Below, one piece after another: positions 1-9,172 of a DNA stretch of 64,000 nt (positions are counted from its first letter, which is position 1; every line of letters starts with the position of its first letter). The stretch covers positions 1 to 64,000 of the forward strand of contig JACRJQ010000005.1 in the NCBI GenBank assembly GCA_016215405.1. The letters run 5' to 3'. Origin of the DNA: Candidatus Tayloriibacteriota bacterium. GTDB taxonomy: Bacteria; Patescibacteria; Paceibacteria; UBA9973; UBA6065. Under the pieces are notes generated by a model, which saw nothing but the letters and a program-made list of their open reading frames with translations, had not been told where the DNA came from and did no database searches. The translations under genes and the position numbers were made by a program.

Positions 1-17
1 AGAGAAGAAGGAGGAAG
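1..17. repeat. 3' end of a dispersed family-B intergenic repeat (cut by window edge)
   Basis: The purine-rich start of the window (agagaagaaggaggaag) resembles the right ends of the repeats at 49876-49990 and 56329-56452, which also run into a terminator-like hairpin. Only the last bases are inside the window, so the assignment rests on this short similarity. Confidence 0.35.
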
Positions 18-49
18 TTCAAACACCTCAACCGGTTGAGGTGTTTGAA
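18..49. repeat. 32-bp perfect palindrome, copy 1
   Basis: Every base from 18 to 49 pairs with its mirror position, with the centre between 33 and 34 (core ACCGGT). The central 24 bases recur exactly in the palindrome at 56497-56526. It sits next to a hairpin terminator here and there, so it belongs to a shared intergenic module. A dyad this long could bind a dimeric protein or act as a bidirectional terminator stem; the sequence does not decide. Confidence 0.8.
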
Positions 50-63
50 ATGGCTGAGATTGG

Positions 64-98
64 CCCCGTTTTGGCGAAGCCAAAACGGGGCTTTCCTC
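64..98. terminator. hairpin terminator
   Basis: A 12-bp stem (64-75 with 79-90) closed by a GAA loop, followed by CTTTCC. The copy at 56455-56486 has the same GCGAAGC apex with a different stem. Confidence 0.6.
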
Positions 99-167
99 TC
101 TCAACCCTCCGTCCATTGTCCGACAAAGGAAAGGACTAAAAATTTGATGACGCAGAGCAAGCCAGAA

Positions 168-176
168 TGATATACT
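168..176 (+). promoter_or_regulatory. extended -10 promoter
   Basis: TG-A-TATACT forms an extended -10 box. The ATG at 183 begins six bases later, so transcription is expected to start at or next to the start codon. Confidence 0.6.
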
Positions 177-182
177 TTTGTT

Positions 183-512
183 ATGAAAACAGTGCTCAAG
201 GTCGTCATCGTCGCCCTCGCCATCATGGGCCTGCCGAGATTCATCCCAGATATCTCGGTCGATAGCTTCTGGTACGCGCTCCTCGCCGCCCTCGTCCTCG
301 GGTTGGTCAATCTCCTTATAAAGCCGTTGGTGAAGCTCGTCACCCTTCCTATAAACCTCCTTACCTTGGGCCTCTTCGGCCTCGTCATAAACGCCGGACT
401 CCTCTGGCTCGTGGCAGGATTCGTCCCAGGCTTCGATATCGGCACCTTTCTCGCGGCCTTCCTCGGCGGACTCGCGGTCGCAGCTGTAAACTGGATCGTT
501 TCGAAATTCTAG
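183..512 (+). CDS. small four-helix membrane protein (PF04020, YvlD / 'phage holin IV' type)
   Basis: A 109-residue protein made almost wholly of four hydrophobic segments (about residues 5-22, 28-46, 52-75 and 82-105) with short polar turns. This fits the chromosomal PF04020 family, which is named after a holin but has no shown lysis role. The molecular function is unknown. No phage genes lie nearby. The start follows a -10 box by six bases and no Shine-Dalgarno is visible, so the message is probably leaderless. The gene stands alone ahead of obg. Confidence 0.85.
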   Translation: MKTVLKVVIVALAIMGLPRFIPDISVDSFWYALLAALVLGLVNLLIKPLVKLVTLPINLLTLGLFGLVINAGLLWLVAGFVPGFDIGTFLAAFLGGLAVAAVNWIVSKF

Positions 513-624
513 AAGGGCGTCGCTTGGGGCGGCGCGGCTTTCGTATCGATAGAAAGGATATGGGCGGTTCTTTCTTTATTAAGCTGTTTGTTGTAAGTTG
601 GTAGGTACTAATCAACCTCTATAT

Positions 625-1596
625 ATGGCATTCGTAGACGAAGTGCAATTTCACGTAAAGGCGGGCAAGGGCGGCTCTGGGGTCGTCAGGTGGCTCCACG
701 AGAAGGGCAAGGAGTTCATGGGACCGGCAGGCGGCAACGGCGGGCGCGGCGGCGACGTATACGTCGAGGCGGTTCGCGATATCGGAATCCTCGCAGGCTA
801 CAGGAATATAAAGCTCTTCGAGGCCGAAGACGGCAAGAACGGCGACAAGAAAGGCATGGAGGGTCGCGCGGGCGAGGACCTCGTCTTGAAGCTTCCGGTA
901 GGGTCGGTCGTCTATAACTGCGACACCGAGCAGTCCTTCGAGCTCCTCAAAGAGGGGGAGAAGGTGCTTATACTCAAAGGCGGCCGTTACGGCCTCGGCA
1001 ACGAGCACTTCAAGGGCTCGACCAATCAGAGGCCCGAGCAGACCACCGACGGGAGGCCGGGCGAGGAGGCGGATTTCAAGATCATCCTCAAGCTCATCGT
1101 CGATGCGGGCTTCGTAGGGTTTCCGAACGCCGGAAAATCGTCCCTCCTTAACGTCCTCACGAACGCGAAGTCGAAAGTCGCGGCATACCAATTCACGACC
1201 CTCGAGCCCGCGCTCGGCGACATGTACGGATTCATCCTCGCCGACATCCCGGGCCTCATCGAGGGCGCGTCCGAGGGCAAAGGCCTCGGCGATAAATTCC
1301 TCCGCCATATATCGAGGACCAAGATGATCCTCCACTGCATCTCTCTTGAGAACGAGGATATCGCCTCGGCCTACAAAACGATACGGCACGAGCTCGAGAG
1401 CTATTCTGAAGAGCTCGCAGAGAAGCGCGAGATAATCATCCTCACGAAGACCGACCTCGTCGACGAGAAGACCCTGAAGGCCAAGATAAAAGAGGCGAAG
1501 AAGCTCAACCCCGACGTCCTCTCGGTCTCCGTCATAGACGATGTACAGGTGAAGGCTCTCAAGGACGGGCTCGTGAAGATCCTTCGCGCGATCTAG
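625..1596 (+). CDS. obg: GTPase Obg (ObgE/CgtA)
   Basis: A ribosome-associated GTPase that acts in late assembly of the large subunit. The glycine-rich Obg fold covers residues 1-160 (MAFVDEVQFHVKAGKGGSG, then GGNGGRGG). The G domain follows, with G1 GFPNAGKSS near residue 165, G3 DIPGLIEGA near 205 and G4 TKTD near 273. At 323 residues it lacks the C-terminal OCT domain of many Firmicutes Obg proteins. The start was set at 625 because the family begins with M-x-F-V-D; an in-frame ATG at 598 would add nine unusual residues. Confidence 0.96.
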   Translation: MAFVDEVQFHVKAGKGGSGVVRWLHEKGKEFMGPAGGNGGRGGDVYVEAVRDIGILAGYRNIKLFEAEDGKNGDKKGMEGRAGEDLVLKLPVGSVVYNCDTEQSFELLKEGEKVLILKGGRYGLGNEHFKGSTNQRPEQTTDGRPGEEADFKIILKLIVDAGFVGFPNAGKSSLLNVLTNAKSKVAAYQFTTLEPALGDMYGFILADIPGLIEGASEGKGLGDKFLRHISRTKMILHCISLENEDIASAYKTIRHELESYSEELAEKREIIILTKTDLVDEKTLKAKIKEAKKLNPDVLSVSVIDDVQVKALKDGLVKILRAI

Positions 1597-1661
1597 GCTC
1601 ATCCTCGAATTCTCAAGAATTTGAGGGTGAAGGGCAGGCGGCCAGGGAAGGACGTTCAAGA

Positions 1662-1667
1662 TATAAT
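1662..1667 (+). promoter_or_regulatory. -10 box (TATAAT) of gnd
   Basis: A consensus TATAAT ends six bases before the ATG at 1674, predicting a leaderless transcript. No good -35 is visible. Confidence 0.6.
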
Positions 1668-1673
1668 CGCTAT

Positions 1674-2588
<915 letters not shown>

Positions 2589-2612
2589 GAAACCTTGCTA
2601 GTATCTAGTGCG

Positions 2613-4052
2613 ATGACAACGAAAACCTACAAAGCGACCATAGGCCTCGAGATCCACGCAGAGCTCTCGACCGCGACGAAGATGTTCTGCGACTCGCGGA
2701 ACGACCCGTTCCATTCGGCGCCTAACACGAACGTCTGTCCTATCTGCATGGGGCATCCGGGAACTCTGCCTGTCATAAACAAGAAGGCCGTCGAGTCGGT
2801 CTTGCGCGTGGGGGTCGCCCTCGGCTCCGAGCTCGCAGACTTCACCGAGTTCGACCGCAAGAACTATTTCTATCCGGATATCCCGAAGGGCTATCAGCTC
2901 TCTCAGTATAAATATCCTCTGGTCAAAGGCGGCGCGCTCAACGGCGTCGCGATCACGCGCGTCCATCTCGAGGAAGACACGGCATCCTCTGGACATGACG
3001 AGGGCGATTACTCTCTCGTCGACTTCAACCGAGCGGGAGTGCCTCTCATGGAGCTCGTCACGGAGCCTGTCATACATTCGGCTGAAGAGGTCGGAAGCTT
3101 CGGAAAGGAGCTGCAGCTCCTCCTCAGGACCCTCGGCGTCTCCGGGGCGAACATGGAGCGCGGCGAGATGCGCCTCGAGGTGAACGTATCGGTCTCGGAT
3201 ACCGACAAGCTCGGCACCAAGGTCGAGGTGAAGAACATCGGCTCGTTCAAGGCCGCCGAGAAGGCGACCGAATACGAGATAAAACGGCATATCGAAGTCC
3301 TCGAATCGGGGGGCTCTATCGAGCAGGAGACGCGCGGCTGGGACGATACGAAAGGCAAGACCTTCTCTCAGAGAAAGAAGGAAGAGGCCCAGGATTATAG
3401 GTATTTTCCGGATCCTGACCTGCCGAAGCTCAAGCTCTCCGAGATCCCGGAGTTCTCTCGAGAGGTCCTAAAAAAGAGCCTTCCAGAGCTGCCGTGGGAG
3501 AGGCGCGAGAGGCTTTCGCGCCTGGGCCTCAAGCCTGTCGACGTCTATATATATGTCACCATCCCCGAGGCGGGAGCTTTCTTCGAGGCGACGGCGCAGG
3601 CTCTCGGGAATAGAAAAGAATCCATCCTTCTCGCGTCGAACTATATCGCGACCGACCTCTTCGGCCTCATAAAGAAGAAATACGGAGAGGGAAGAGAGAG
3701 CGAGATCGCCTCGCTCCCGTTCGACGCCGCCGCTTTCGCCAAGCTCGTCTCGATGATCGAGGCGAAGAAGGTCTCTTCTCGCGGCGCCAAAGACGTCCTC
3801 GCCCTCATGTTCGAATCGGGCGGCGATCCCGAGAAGATAGCCGACGAGAAAGGGCTCGTCCAGAAATCGGACGAAGGCGCGGTGAAGTCGATCGCGATGG
3901 AGGTCGTCGCCGAGAATCCGACCGTCGCCGACGACTTCAAGAAAGGGAAGCAGGCGTCGCTCCAATTCCTCATCGGGCAGGGCATGAAGAAGTCGAAGGG
4001 GTCTGCGAACCCCGAGGTGCTCAAGGCCGCTCTCATGTCGCTCCTCTCATAG
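2613..4052 (+). CDS. gatB: aspartyl/glutamyl-tRNA(Asn/Gln) amidotransferase subunit B
   Basis: The tRNA-binding kinase/transamidation subunit of GatCAB, which converts Glu-tRNA(Gln) or Asp-tRNA(Asn) to the amide form. Typical GatB signatures are GLEIHAELST at the N-terminus, a zinc-type CPIC motif (NVCPICMGHPG), KNYFYPDIPKGYQLSQ, and a C-terminal helical GatB/YqeY domain (last 150 residues). Length is 479 residues from the ATG at 2613; an upstream TTG at 2595 is less likely. gatA and gatC are not in the window. The next gene starts one base after the stop. Confidence 0.97.
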   Translation: MTTKTYKATIGLEIHAELSTATKMFCDSRNDPFHSAPNTNVCPICMGHPGTLPVINKKAVESVLRVGVALGSELADFTEFDRKNYFYPDIPKGYQLSQYKYPLVKGGALNGVAITRVHLEEDTASSGHDEGDYSLVDFNRAGVPLMELVTEPVIHSAEEVGSFGKELQLLLRTLGVSGANMERGEMRLEVNVSVSDTDKLGTKVEVKNIGSFKAAEKATEYEIKRHIEVLESGGSIEQETRGWDDTKGKTFSQRKKEEAQDYRYFPDPDLPKLKLSEIPEFSREVLKKSLPELPWERRERLSRLGLKPVDVYIYVTIPEAGAFFEATAQALGNRKESILLASNYIATDLFGLIKKKYGEGRESEIASLPFDAAAFAKLVSMIEAKKVSSRGAKDVLALMFESGGDPEKIADEKGLVQKSDEGAVKSIAMEVVAENPTVADDFKKGKQASLQFLIGQGMKKSKGSANPEVLKAALMSLLS

Positions 4053-4053
4053 C

Positions 4054-4542
4054 ATGAAAAGATATTTTTTCTCGATCGTCTGCATCATCCTCCTCCTCGG
4101 GATCGCGCTCGCCGCGTCGGAGGCGCCCTCGAAGCGTTCGGCAGAGCAAGGAACGGCGCTCTCGTATCCCGGATACAGGCTTGTCGAGGTGGCCATAGGC
4201 CAAAGCCGGTTCGACGCGTTCGTTTCAGATACGGACGAGCTCCGTTCGAAGGGGCTTTCGGTATTTTCCGGCCTTGGGGAGAATCAGGCGATGCTCTTTT
4301 CGTTCGAGAGGCCGGGCGAATGGGGTTTCTGGATGAAGGACATGAGGTTTCCTATCGATATCGTGTGGGTGGGCGAGGACATGCGCATCGTCTCTTTCGA
4401 AGAGAGGGTCTCTCCGTCGACGTATCCGACGACGTTCTTTCCGAAGGCCCCGGCCGTCTATGTGATCGAGCTTTCGGCGGGGACGGTGGGCAGGATCGGC
4501 GCTCGAGAAGGGGACGCGGTCTCCATCTCCGGTGGGAAATAA
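4054..4542 (+). CDS. DUF192 family exported protein
   Basis: A 162-residue protein with an N-terminal hydrophobic export or anchor segment (residues 4-24), then a DUF192 (PF02643) domain. The family core is clear: GLSVFSGLGENQAMLF, then GFWMKDMRFPIDIVWV, and PAVYVIELSAGTVGR near the end. The function of DUF192 is unknown. It follows gatB with a one-base gap and is probably translated from the same message. A hairpin terminator at 4572-4593 ends the unit. Confidence 0.88.
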   Translation: MKRYFFSIVCIILLLGIALAASEAPSKRSAEQGTALSYPGYRLVEVAIGQSRFDAFVSDTDELRSKGLSVFSGLGENQAMLFSFERPGEWGFWMKDMRFPIDIVWVGEDMRIVSFEERVSPSTYPTTFFPKAPAVYVIELSAGTVGRIGAREGDAVSISGGK

Positions 4543-4571
4543 TTTTTCCAGGATTTTTTCGGTGGGAAAGG

Positions 4572-4593
4572 ATCGGCTTTTCGCCGATTTTTT
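4572..4593 (+). terminator. Rho-independent terminator after the gatB unit
   Basis: Stem ATCGGC/GCCGAT with a TTTTC loop, followed by six T. Confidence 0.75.
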
Positions 4594-4846
4594 ATTGCGG
4601 ATATCCACAATAATCGCTTTTCCAATCGTCCGCTCGGCCGCGAACTAGTAAAGATAAATCGAAACTGTTGCCAATAGGCGGAGGATTTTAAAGGAGATGC
4701 CGCGAAGCGCTCGCGAGCCCGCTTTACAAGGGATGTTCTGCTGTTCTCTAACGAAAAGAAATCGCGGAAAAGAGCTTCTTTCCGCCTCGCCCTCGTGTAG
4801 AATGTTCATACGATAAAGCTTATAAGAGTTATCAGCCAAGCGGAAA
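4594..4846 (+). other. non-coding leader of nrdA
   Basis: About 250 bases with no convincing ORF. A TGTAGAATG sequence near 4795 could be an extended -10, giving a 5' leader of roughly 45 bases. I looked for paired NrdR boxes and did not see a clear one. Confidence 0.35.
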
Positions 4847-7633
4847 ATGAATATCTTCATCACTAAACGAGACGGAACGAAGGAGCTCTTCAACGCCGAC
4901 AAGATAAACCGTTCGATCGAACGGGCGGCGAAGGGGCTTTCCGATCCTGTCGCTTTGGTGACGCAGATCGCTACCGACACGCATCTTACGATGTATGACG
5001 GCATGACGACGGAGGAGCTCGATAAGGCGACGATCAACGCCGCCGTTCAGAACATCCAGAACGACACCGATTTCGACAAGGTCGCGACGAGGCTCCTCCT
5101 CAAGACCATATATAAGAAGGTCTTGGGAGATTACGACACCGAGGATCAGGCCGACCTCGAGGCCAAGCACCGCCAGGGCTTCGTAAGCTACGTCAACAAT
5201 GGCGTGAAGATGGGGAGGCTCCATCCCGACATGCTCGCGAAGTTCGATCTCGAAAAGCTCTCCTCGGTCCTCGATATCTCGCGCGACGACATATTTTTGT
5301 ATTCGGGGCTCGACGGCCTCATGAACCGCTACGCGATCAAGGACCTCAAGCAAGATCCGACCGAGACCCCTCAGTATCTTTTCATGCGCATCGCGATGGG
5401 CCTCTCGTACAACGAGAAGGATCCGACCGAGTGGGCGATCAAGTTCTACCAGAAGATGTCGCGTCACGAGTTCATCGCCGGCGGATCGACCAACCTCGCG
5501 GCTGGTACGAACAAGCCGTCCCTCGCGAACTGCTTCCTCCTCGAGATCCACGACGACATGGAGCATATCTCCAAGTCGGTCGCCGACGTCATGCTCCTCT
5601 CAAAGGGCTCGGGCGGCATCGGCGCTTCGATCACGAAGCTCCGCGCTTCGGGCTCGCCTCTGAAGTCTAACTTCGGCGGAGCCTCTACCGGACCGACGCC
5701 TTTCGCGAAGATCATAGACACCGCTATCCGCGCCATTCAGCGAGGAGGCAAGAAGAAGGGGGCGCTCGCGTTCTACATGGAGAACTGGCATCTCGATTTC
5801 CCTGACTTCATAGACTGGAAGCATAACGCCGGAGACGACTATCTCCGCATGAGGACGGCGAACACCGCGGCGTTCCTTTCCGACGAGTTCATGAAGCGCG
5901 TGATCTCGGGCCAAGACTGGTATATGTTCGACCCTGCCGAGGCGGGGGAGCTCAACGAGCTCTACGGCAAGGCGTTCTCGGAGAAGTACAAAGAGTACTG
6001 CGCCAAGGCCGAGAGGGGGGAGATGCGTACCTATAAGAAGGTTCCAGCGAGCGAGCAGTGGCGCCATATCCTCACCTCGCTCCAGTCTACCGCTCATCCA
6101 TGGATCACCTGGAAGGACCCGATAAACCTCAGAGCCCTCAACAACAACACCGGCACCATACACATGTCGAACCTCTGCACGGAGATCTGTCTCCCTCAGG
6201 ATCGAAACAATGTCGCCGTCTGCAACCTTATCTCGGTCAACCTTGCCGGCCATATCCACAACAAGGAGGTGGATTGGGCGAAGCTTGAAGAGTCCGTCCG
6301 GCTCGCGGTCAGGCAGCTCGACAACCTCATCGACATAAACAAGCTCCCGATACCGGAGGCCGTTCGCTCCGACAAGGAGAATCGCGCCATCGGTCTCGGC
6401 GTCATGGGTTTCGCCGACGCGATCGAGCAGCTCGGCATGTCATACGACGCGGAGCACGCATGGGACTTCGCCGACAGGATATTCGAGTTCGTCTCCTACA
6501 TGGCGATCGATGAATCGGCGAACCTCGCGCAGACTAGGGGGTCGTATCAGAACTTCCCAGGCTCTCGATGGTCTAAGGGCCAAGTTCCGATCGATACGAT
6601 AAAGGTCCTCGAGGAGGATCGAGGGCGCACGGTGACCGTCTCGAAGGAGTCGAAGCACAAGGGCCTCAATTGGGACCTCCTCCGTTCCAAGGTAAAGAGG
6701 GGGATGCGAAACGCGACCTTGATGGCGATCGCCCCTAACGCGAACATAGGGCTCGTCGCGGGCACGACTCCGGGAATGGACCCTCGATTCGCGCAGGTGT
6801 TCTCTCGAAACAAGATCTCGGGGAAGTACATGGACATAAACCATAACCTCGTCAAAGACCTCAAGAACATGGGTCTCTGGGAGAAGGTCCGCGGCGAGAT
6901 CATCGCGAGCCAGGGCGACATCGCGAATATCGACGGCATACCTCAGCACGTCAAAGACATATATAAGACTTCCTTCAGCACCTCGCCTTACGCTTTCATA
7001 GAGGTCGCGGCCCGCGCCCAGAAGTGGATCGACCAAGGCATATCGCGCAACATGTATCTCGAGACCCGCGATATCGAAGAGACGATGAAGATCTATACCG
7101 CTGCATGGGAGAAAGGAGTAAAGACGACGTATTACCTCCATCTCAAGCCTCGCCATACGGCAGAGCAGTCGACCGTCCGCGTTAACAAGGCAGAGAAGAT
7201 GGGCAAGGTCGGATTCGCGGCCGTCGCTTCGGCCCTCTCCGCCGCACCGGCTGACAGGAAGGCTGCGTTCGACGCTCCGCTCCAGAAATCCCTCGAGATC
7301 GAGGTTCCAGGCCCCCTCTCTTCTTCTGATCCGAGCCCTGTGATGGCGAAGGCGCCTGAAGTCGTCGAGAAGGCTCCCACGGCAGGCCCTGCGGTCTCCT
7401 GGGGGATGAAGGCTTCTCCGAAGGCTTCTGAGACCGTCGCAGCCGCGAAGCCGGCCGCCTACAAGTCTCTCTCTGAGATAGCCCTCGAATCCTCGGCGGC
7501 GGAGAAAGCTGAAGGTGCGGCCAAGGGCGACCCTTCTGCGAAAGCCGCGCCGTCATTCAAAGTAGTCAACGGTCGGAAGGTCTTCGCTTCTTCTGATCCG
7601 TCGGAAGAGAATCTCTGCGATAGCTGCCAGTAG
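4847..7633 (+). CDS. nrdA: class I ribonucleoside-diphosphate reductase, alpha subunit
   Basis: The catalytic subunit that reduces NDPs to dNDPs. An ATP-cone (about residues 1-90) gives allosteric control. The active site shows LANCFLL near 225, the NLCTEICL loop (Asn, Cys, Glu near 440-444), the tyrosine pair TTYYLH near 761, and a C-terminal redox pair in LCDSCQ. At 928 residues it is longer than the E. coli enzyme (761) because of an Ala/Pro/Ser-rich flexible linker of about 130 residues (770-905) before the cysteine tail. nrdB follows 77 bases downstream, so the two form an operon. Confidence 0.96.
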   Translation: MNIFITKRDGTKELFNADKINRSIERAAKGLSDPVALVTQIATDTHLTMYDGMTTEELDKATINAAVQNIQNDTDFDKVATRLLLKTIYKKVLGDYDTEDQADLEAKHRQGFVSYVNNGVKMGRLHPDMLAKFDLEKLSSVLDISRDDIFLYSGLDGLMNRYAIKDLKQDPTETPQYLFMRIAMGLSYNEKDPTEWAIKFYQKMSRHEFIAGGSTNLAAGTNKPSLANCFLLEIHDDMEHISKSVADVMLLSKGSGGIGASITKLRASGSPLKSNFGGASTGPTPFAKIIDTAIRAIQRGGKKKGALAFYMENWHLDFPDFIDWKHNAGDDYLRMRTANTAAFLSDEFMKRVISGQDWYMFDPAEAGELNELYGKAFSEKYKEYCAKAERGEMRTYKKVPASEQWRHILTSLQSTAHPWITWKDPINLRALNNNTGTIHMSNLCTEICLPQDRNNVAVCNLISVNLAGHIHNKEVDWAKLEESVRLAVRQLDNLIDINKLPIPEAVRSDKENRAIGLGVMGFADAIEQLGMSYDAEHAWDFADRIFEFVSYMAIDESANLAQTRGSYQNFPGSRWSKGQVPIDTIKVLEEDRGRTVTVSKESKHKGLNWDLLRSKVKRGMRNATLMAIAPNANIGLVAGTTPGMDPRFAQVFSRNKISGKYMDINHNLVKDLKNMGLWEKVRGEIIASQGDIANIDGIPQHVKDIYKTSFSTSPYAFIEVAARAQKWIDQGISRNMYLETRDIEETMKIYTAAWEKGVKTTYYLHLKPRHTAEQSTVRVNKAEKMGKVGFAAVASALSAAPADRKAAFDAPLQKSLEIEVPGPLSSSDPSPVMAKAPEVVEKAPTAGPAVSWGMKASPKASETVAAAKPAAYKSLSEIALESSAAEKAEGAAKGDPSAKAAPSFKVVNGRKVFASSDPSEENLCDSCQ

Positions 7634-7710
7634 TCACAAACAACGGCACGCTTTCAGCGCAAGTCGAGATCGAGATAGATTTAATCAGCGTTAACTATCA
7701 GAATACTATT

Positions 7711-8694
7711 ATGCCCCTCATCGGAAAAGCCTCTCCTGAAGACGTAAACCTCCACCCGCTCAACTATAAATGGGCGTATGACCTCTATAACCAGGCGGTG
7801 CGCAACACATGGTTCCCGCACGAGATCGCTCTTAAGGAGGACCTCGAAGATTGGGCAAAGATGACCGAAGACGAGAGGCACGCCGTTAAATTCCTCATGG
7901 CGTTCTTCAACCCAGCCGAGCTCATCGTGAACCGCTCTTTGGCTTTGGGCGTCTATCCGTATCTCAAATCCCCGGAGTGCCACCTCTACCTCGCGAAGCA
8001 GATGTGGGAGGAGGCGAACCACTGCGTCGCGTTCGAGTACGTGCTCGAGACCTTCCCGTTCGACCGCGAGAAGATATTCAGCTTGCACCTCGGCGTCCCT
8101 TCCATGCAGGCGAAGGAAGCGTACATCAACAAGTACATGAAGAGGATGATGGACGACCGCCTCGACATCGACACCCCGGAAGGGAAGAAGGACTTCATCA
8201 GGAACCTCGTCGCGACCAACATCGTGATGGAGGGCATCTGGTTCTACTCGGGCTTCATGGTCGCCCTTTCGTTCAGGCAGCGAAATCAGCTCCGCAACTT
8301 CGGTTCGATGATCAACTGGGTCATCCGCGACGAATCCTTGCACCTCAAGTTCGGCATGACGTTGATCCATAACATCCTCGAGGAGAACGCGGTCCTCCTC
8401 ACCGAGGATTTCGCGACCGAGATCCGCGACATCATCATCGAGGGCGTGAACCTCGAGGTCAATTACAACAAGGACCTCTTCCCGAACGGCATCTTGGGCC
8501 TTAACGCCGATTACGTTAACCAGTACGTCATGTACGTCTGCGACAGACGATTGGAGGAGCTCGGTCTTCCGAAGTATTACAACGCGACAAACCCTGCCAA
8601 GTGGATGGCGACGTCGACAGACGTGTTCGAGCTCGTGAACTTCTTCGAGGCACAGAACACGAACTACGAGGTCGACGGCGGGCACAAGAAATAG
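7711..8694 (+). CDS. nrdB: class I ribonucleotide reductase, beta subunit, class Ic-type residues
   Basis: The radical-generating ferritin-fold subunit, 327 residues. Metal ligands in the first half are Glu70, Glu101 and His104, with E-x30-E-x2-H spacing. The position four residues after His104, where class Ia/b enzymes have the radical tyrosine, is Phe108 (EANHCVAF). The first ligand is Glu, not Asp. Both features mark class Ic (Chlamydia-type) R2, which uses a Mn/Fe centre in place of a tyrosyl radical. The second ligand set is in VMEGIWF and RDESLHLKF. The C-terminal tail (NYEVDGG) should dock on NrdA. Confidence 0.94.
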   Translation: MPLIGKASPEDVNLHPLNYKWAYDLYNQAVRNTWFPHEIALKEDLEDWAKMTEDERHAVKFLMAFFNPAELIVNRSLALGVYPYLKSPECHLYLAKQMWEEANHCVAFEYVLETFPFDREKIFSLHLGVPSMQAKEAYINKYMKRMMDDRLDIDTPEGKKDFIRNLVATNIVMEGIWFYSGFMVALSFRQRNQLRNFGSMINWVIRDESLHLKFGMTLIHNILEENAVLLTEDFATEIRDIIIEGVNLEVNYNKDLFPNGILGLNADYVNQYVMYVCDRRLEELGLPKYYNATNPAKWMATSTDVFELVNFFEAQNTNYEVDGGHKK

Positions 8695-8710
8695 GATGCG
8701 ATATTTTTCG

Positions 8711-8760
8711 CAGACAAATGAAAAAAGCCGCCTTTAGGGCGTGCTTTTTTCATTTGTCTG
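8711..8760. terminator. bidirectional terminator between nrdB and rnpB
   Basis: A perfect 18-bp inverted repeat (8711-8728 with 8743-8760) with A and T runs inside both arms. It can end nrdB on the plus strand and rnpB on the minus strand. Confidence 0.85.
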
Positions 8761-9066
8761 CGCCGATAAGCCGAATTCTGTCGTGGACGGCCATTTATCT
8801 GGGATCCGAGTCGCCCCGGACCTCGAGCGGCACTCCTGCCTTGCGGCAGGCACGGCCTTGCACATAGGTAAGGAATTTAGCCGTTGCACCCTCATGTCTC
8901 CATGAGGACTATCCCGAAGGATATCTCCTTTCTTTCGATCGGAGCCGTTTCTGTTCGCACCTCTCGGGTTTCCCCGGACGGGCGTTACCCGCTACCGTGC
9001 TCCGCCATAGGCGGATGTGTTCGGACTTTCCTCTCGCCGTAAAGCGAGCGGCCGTCTAGCGCAGGC
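8757..9066 (-). ncRNA. rnpB: RNase P RNA (bacterial class A)
   Basis: The catalytic RNA of RNase P, which makes tRNA 5' ends. Read on the minus strand it has the conserved GAGGAAAGTCC near the 5' end (9023-9033), the GGGTAACGCCCG-like segment, and the 3' ACAGAATTCGGCTTAT block at 8766-8781. Ends were set by the P1 helix CTGCGC/GCGCAG (9059-9064 with 8758-8763) and by a TATAAC box on the minus strand at 9073-9078. The length of about 310 nt is on the short side for the class. Confidence 0.92.
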
Positions 9067-9113
9067 CATCGAGTTATACCTCTTTTCCGTCGATAAATCC
9101 AGTATCGCGGTCG

Positions 9114-9143
9114 TTGTGGGGTAGGGGCTTTATTCTATATAAT
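9114..9143 (+). promoter_or_regulatory. sigma70-type promoter
   Basis: TTGTGG, an 18-base spacer, then TATAAT at 9138-9143. The start codon at 9173 leaves a leader of about 23 bases. Confidence 0.7.
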
Positions 9144-9172
9144 AGGGACATTATCACTTAGCAGCTTTAGCT

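Noticed and set aside
183..512. Prophage remnant suggested by the holin family name
   Set aside because: PF04020 members are ordinary chromosomal membrane proteins, and no capsid, terminase, integrase or lysin gene is nearby.
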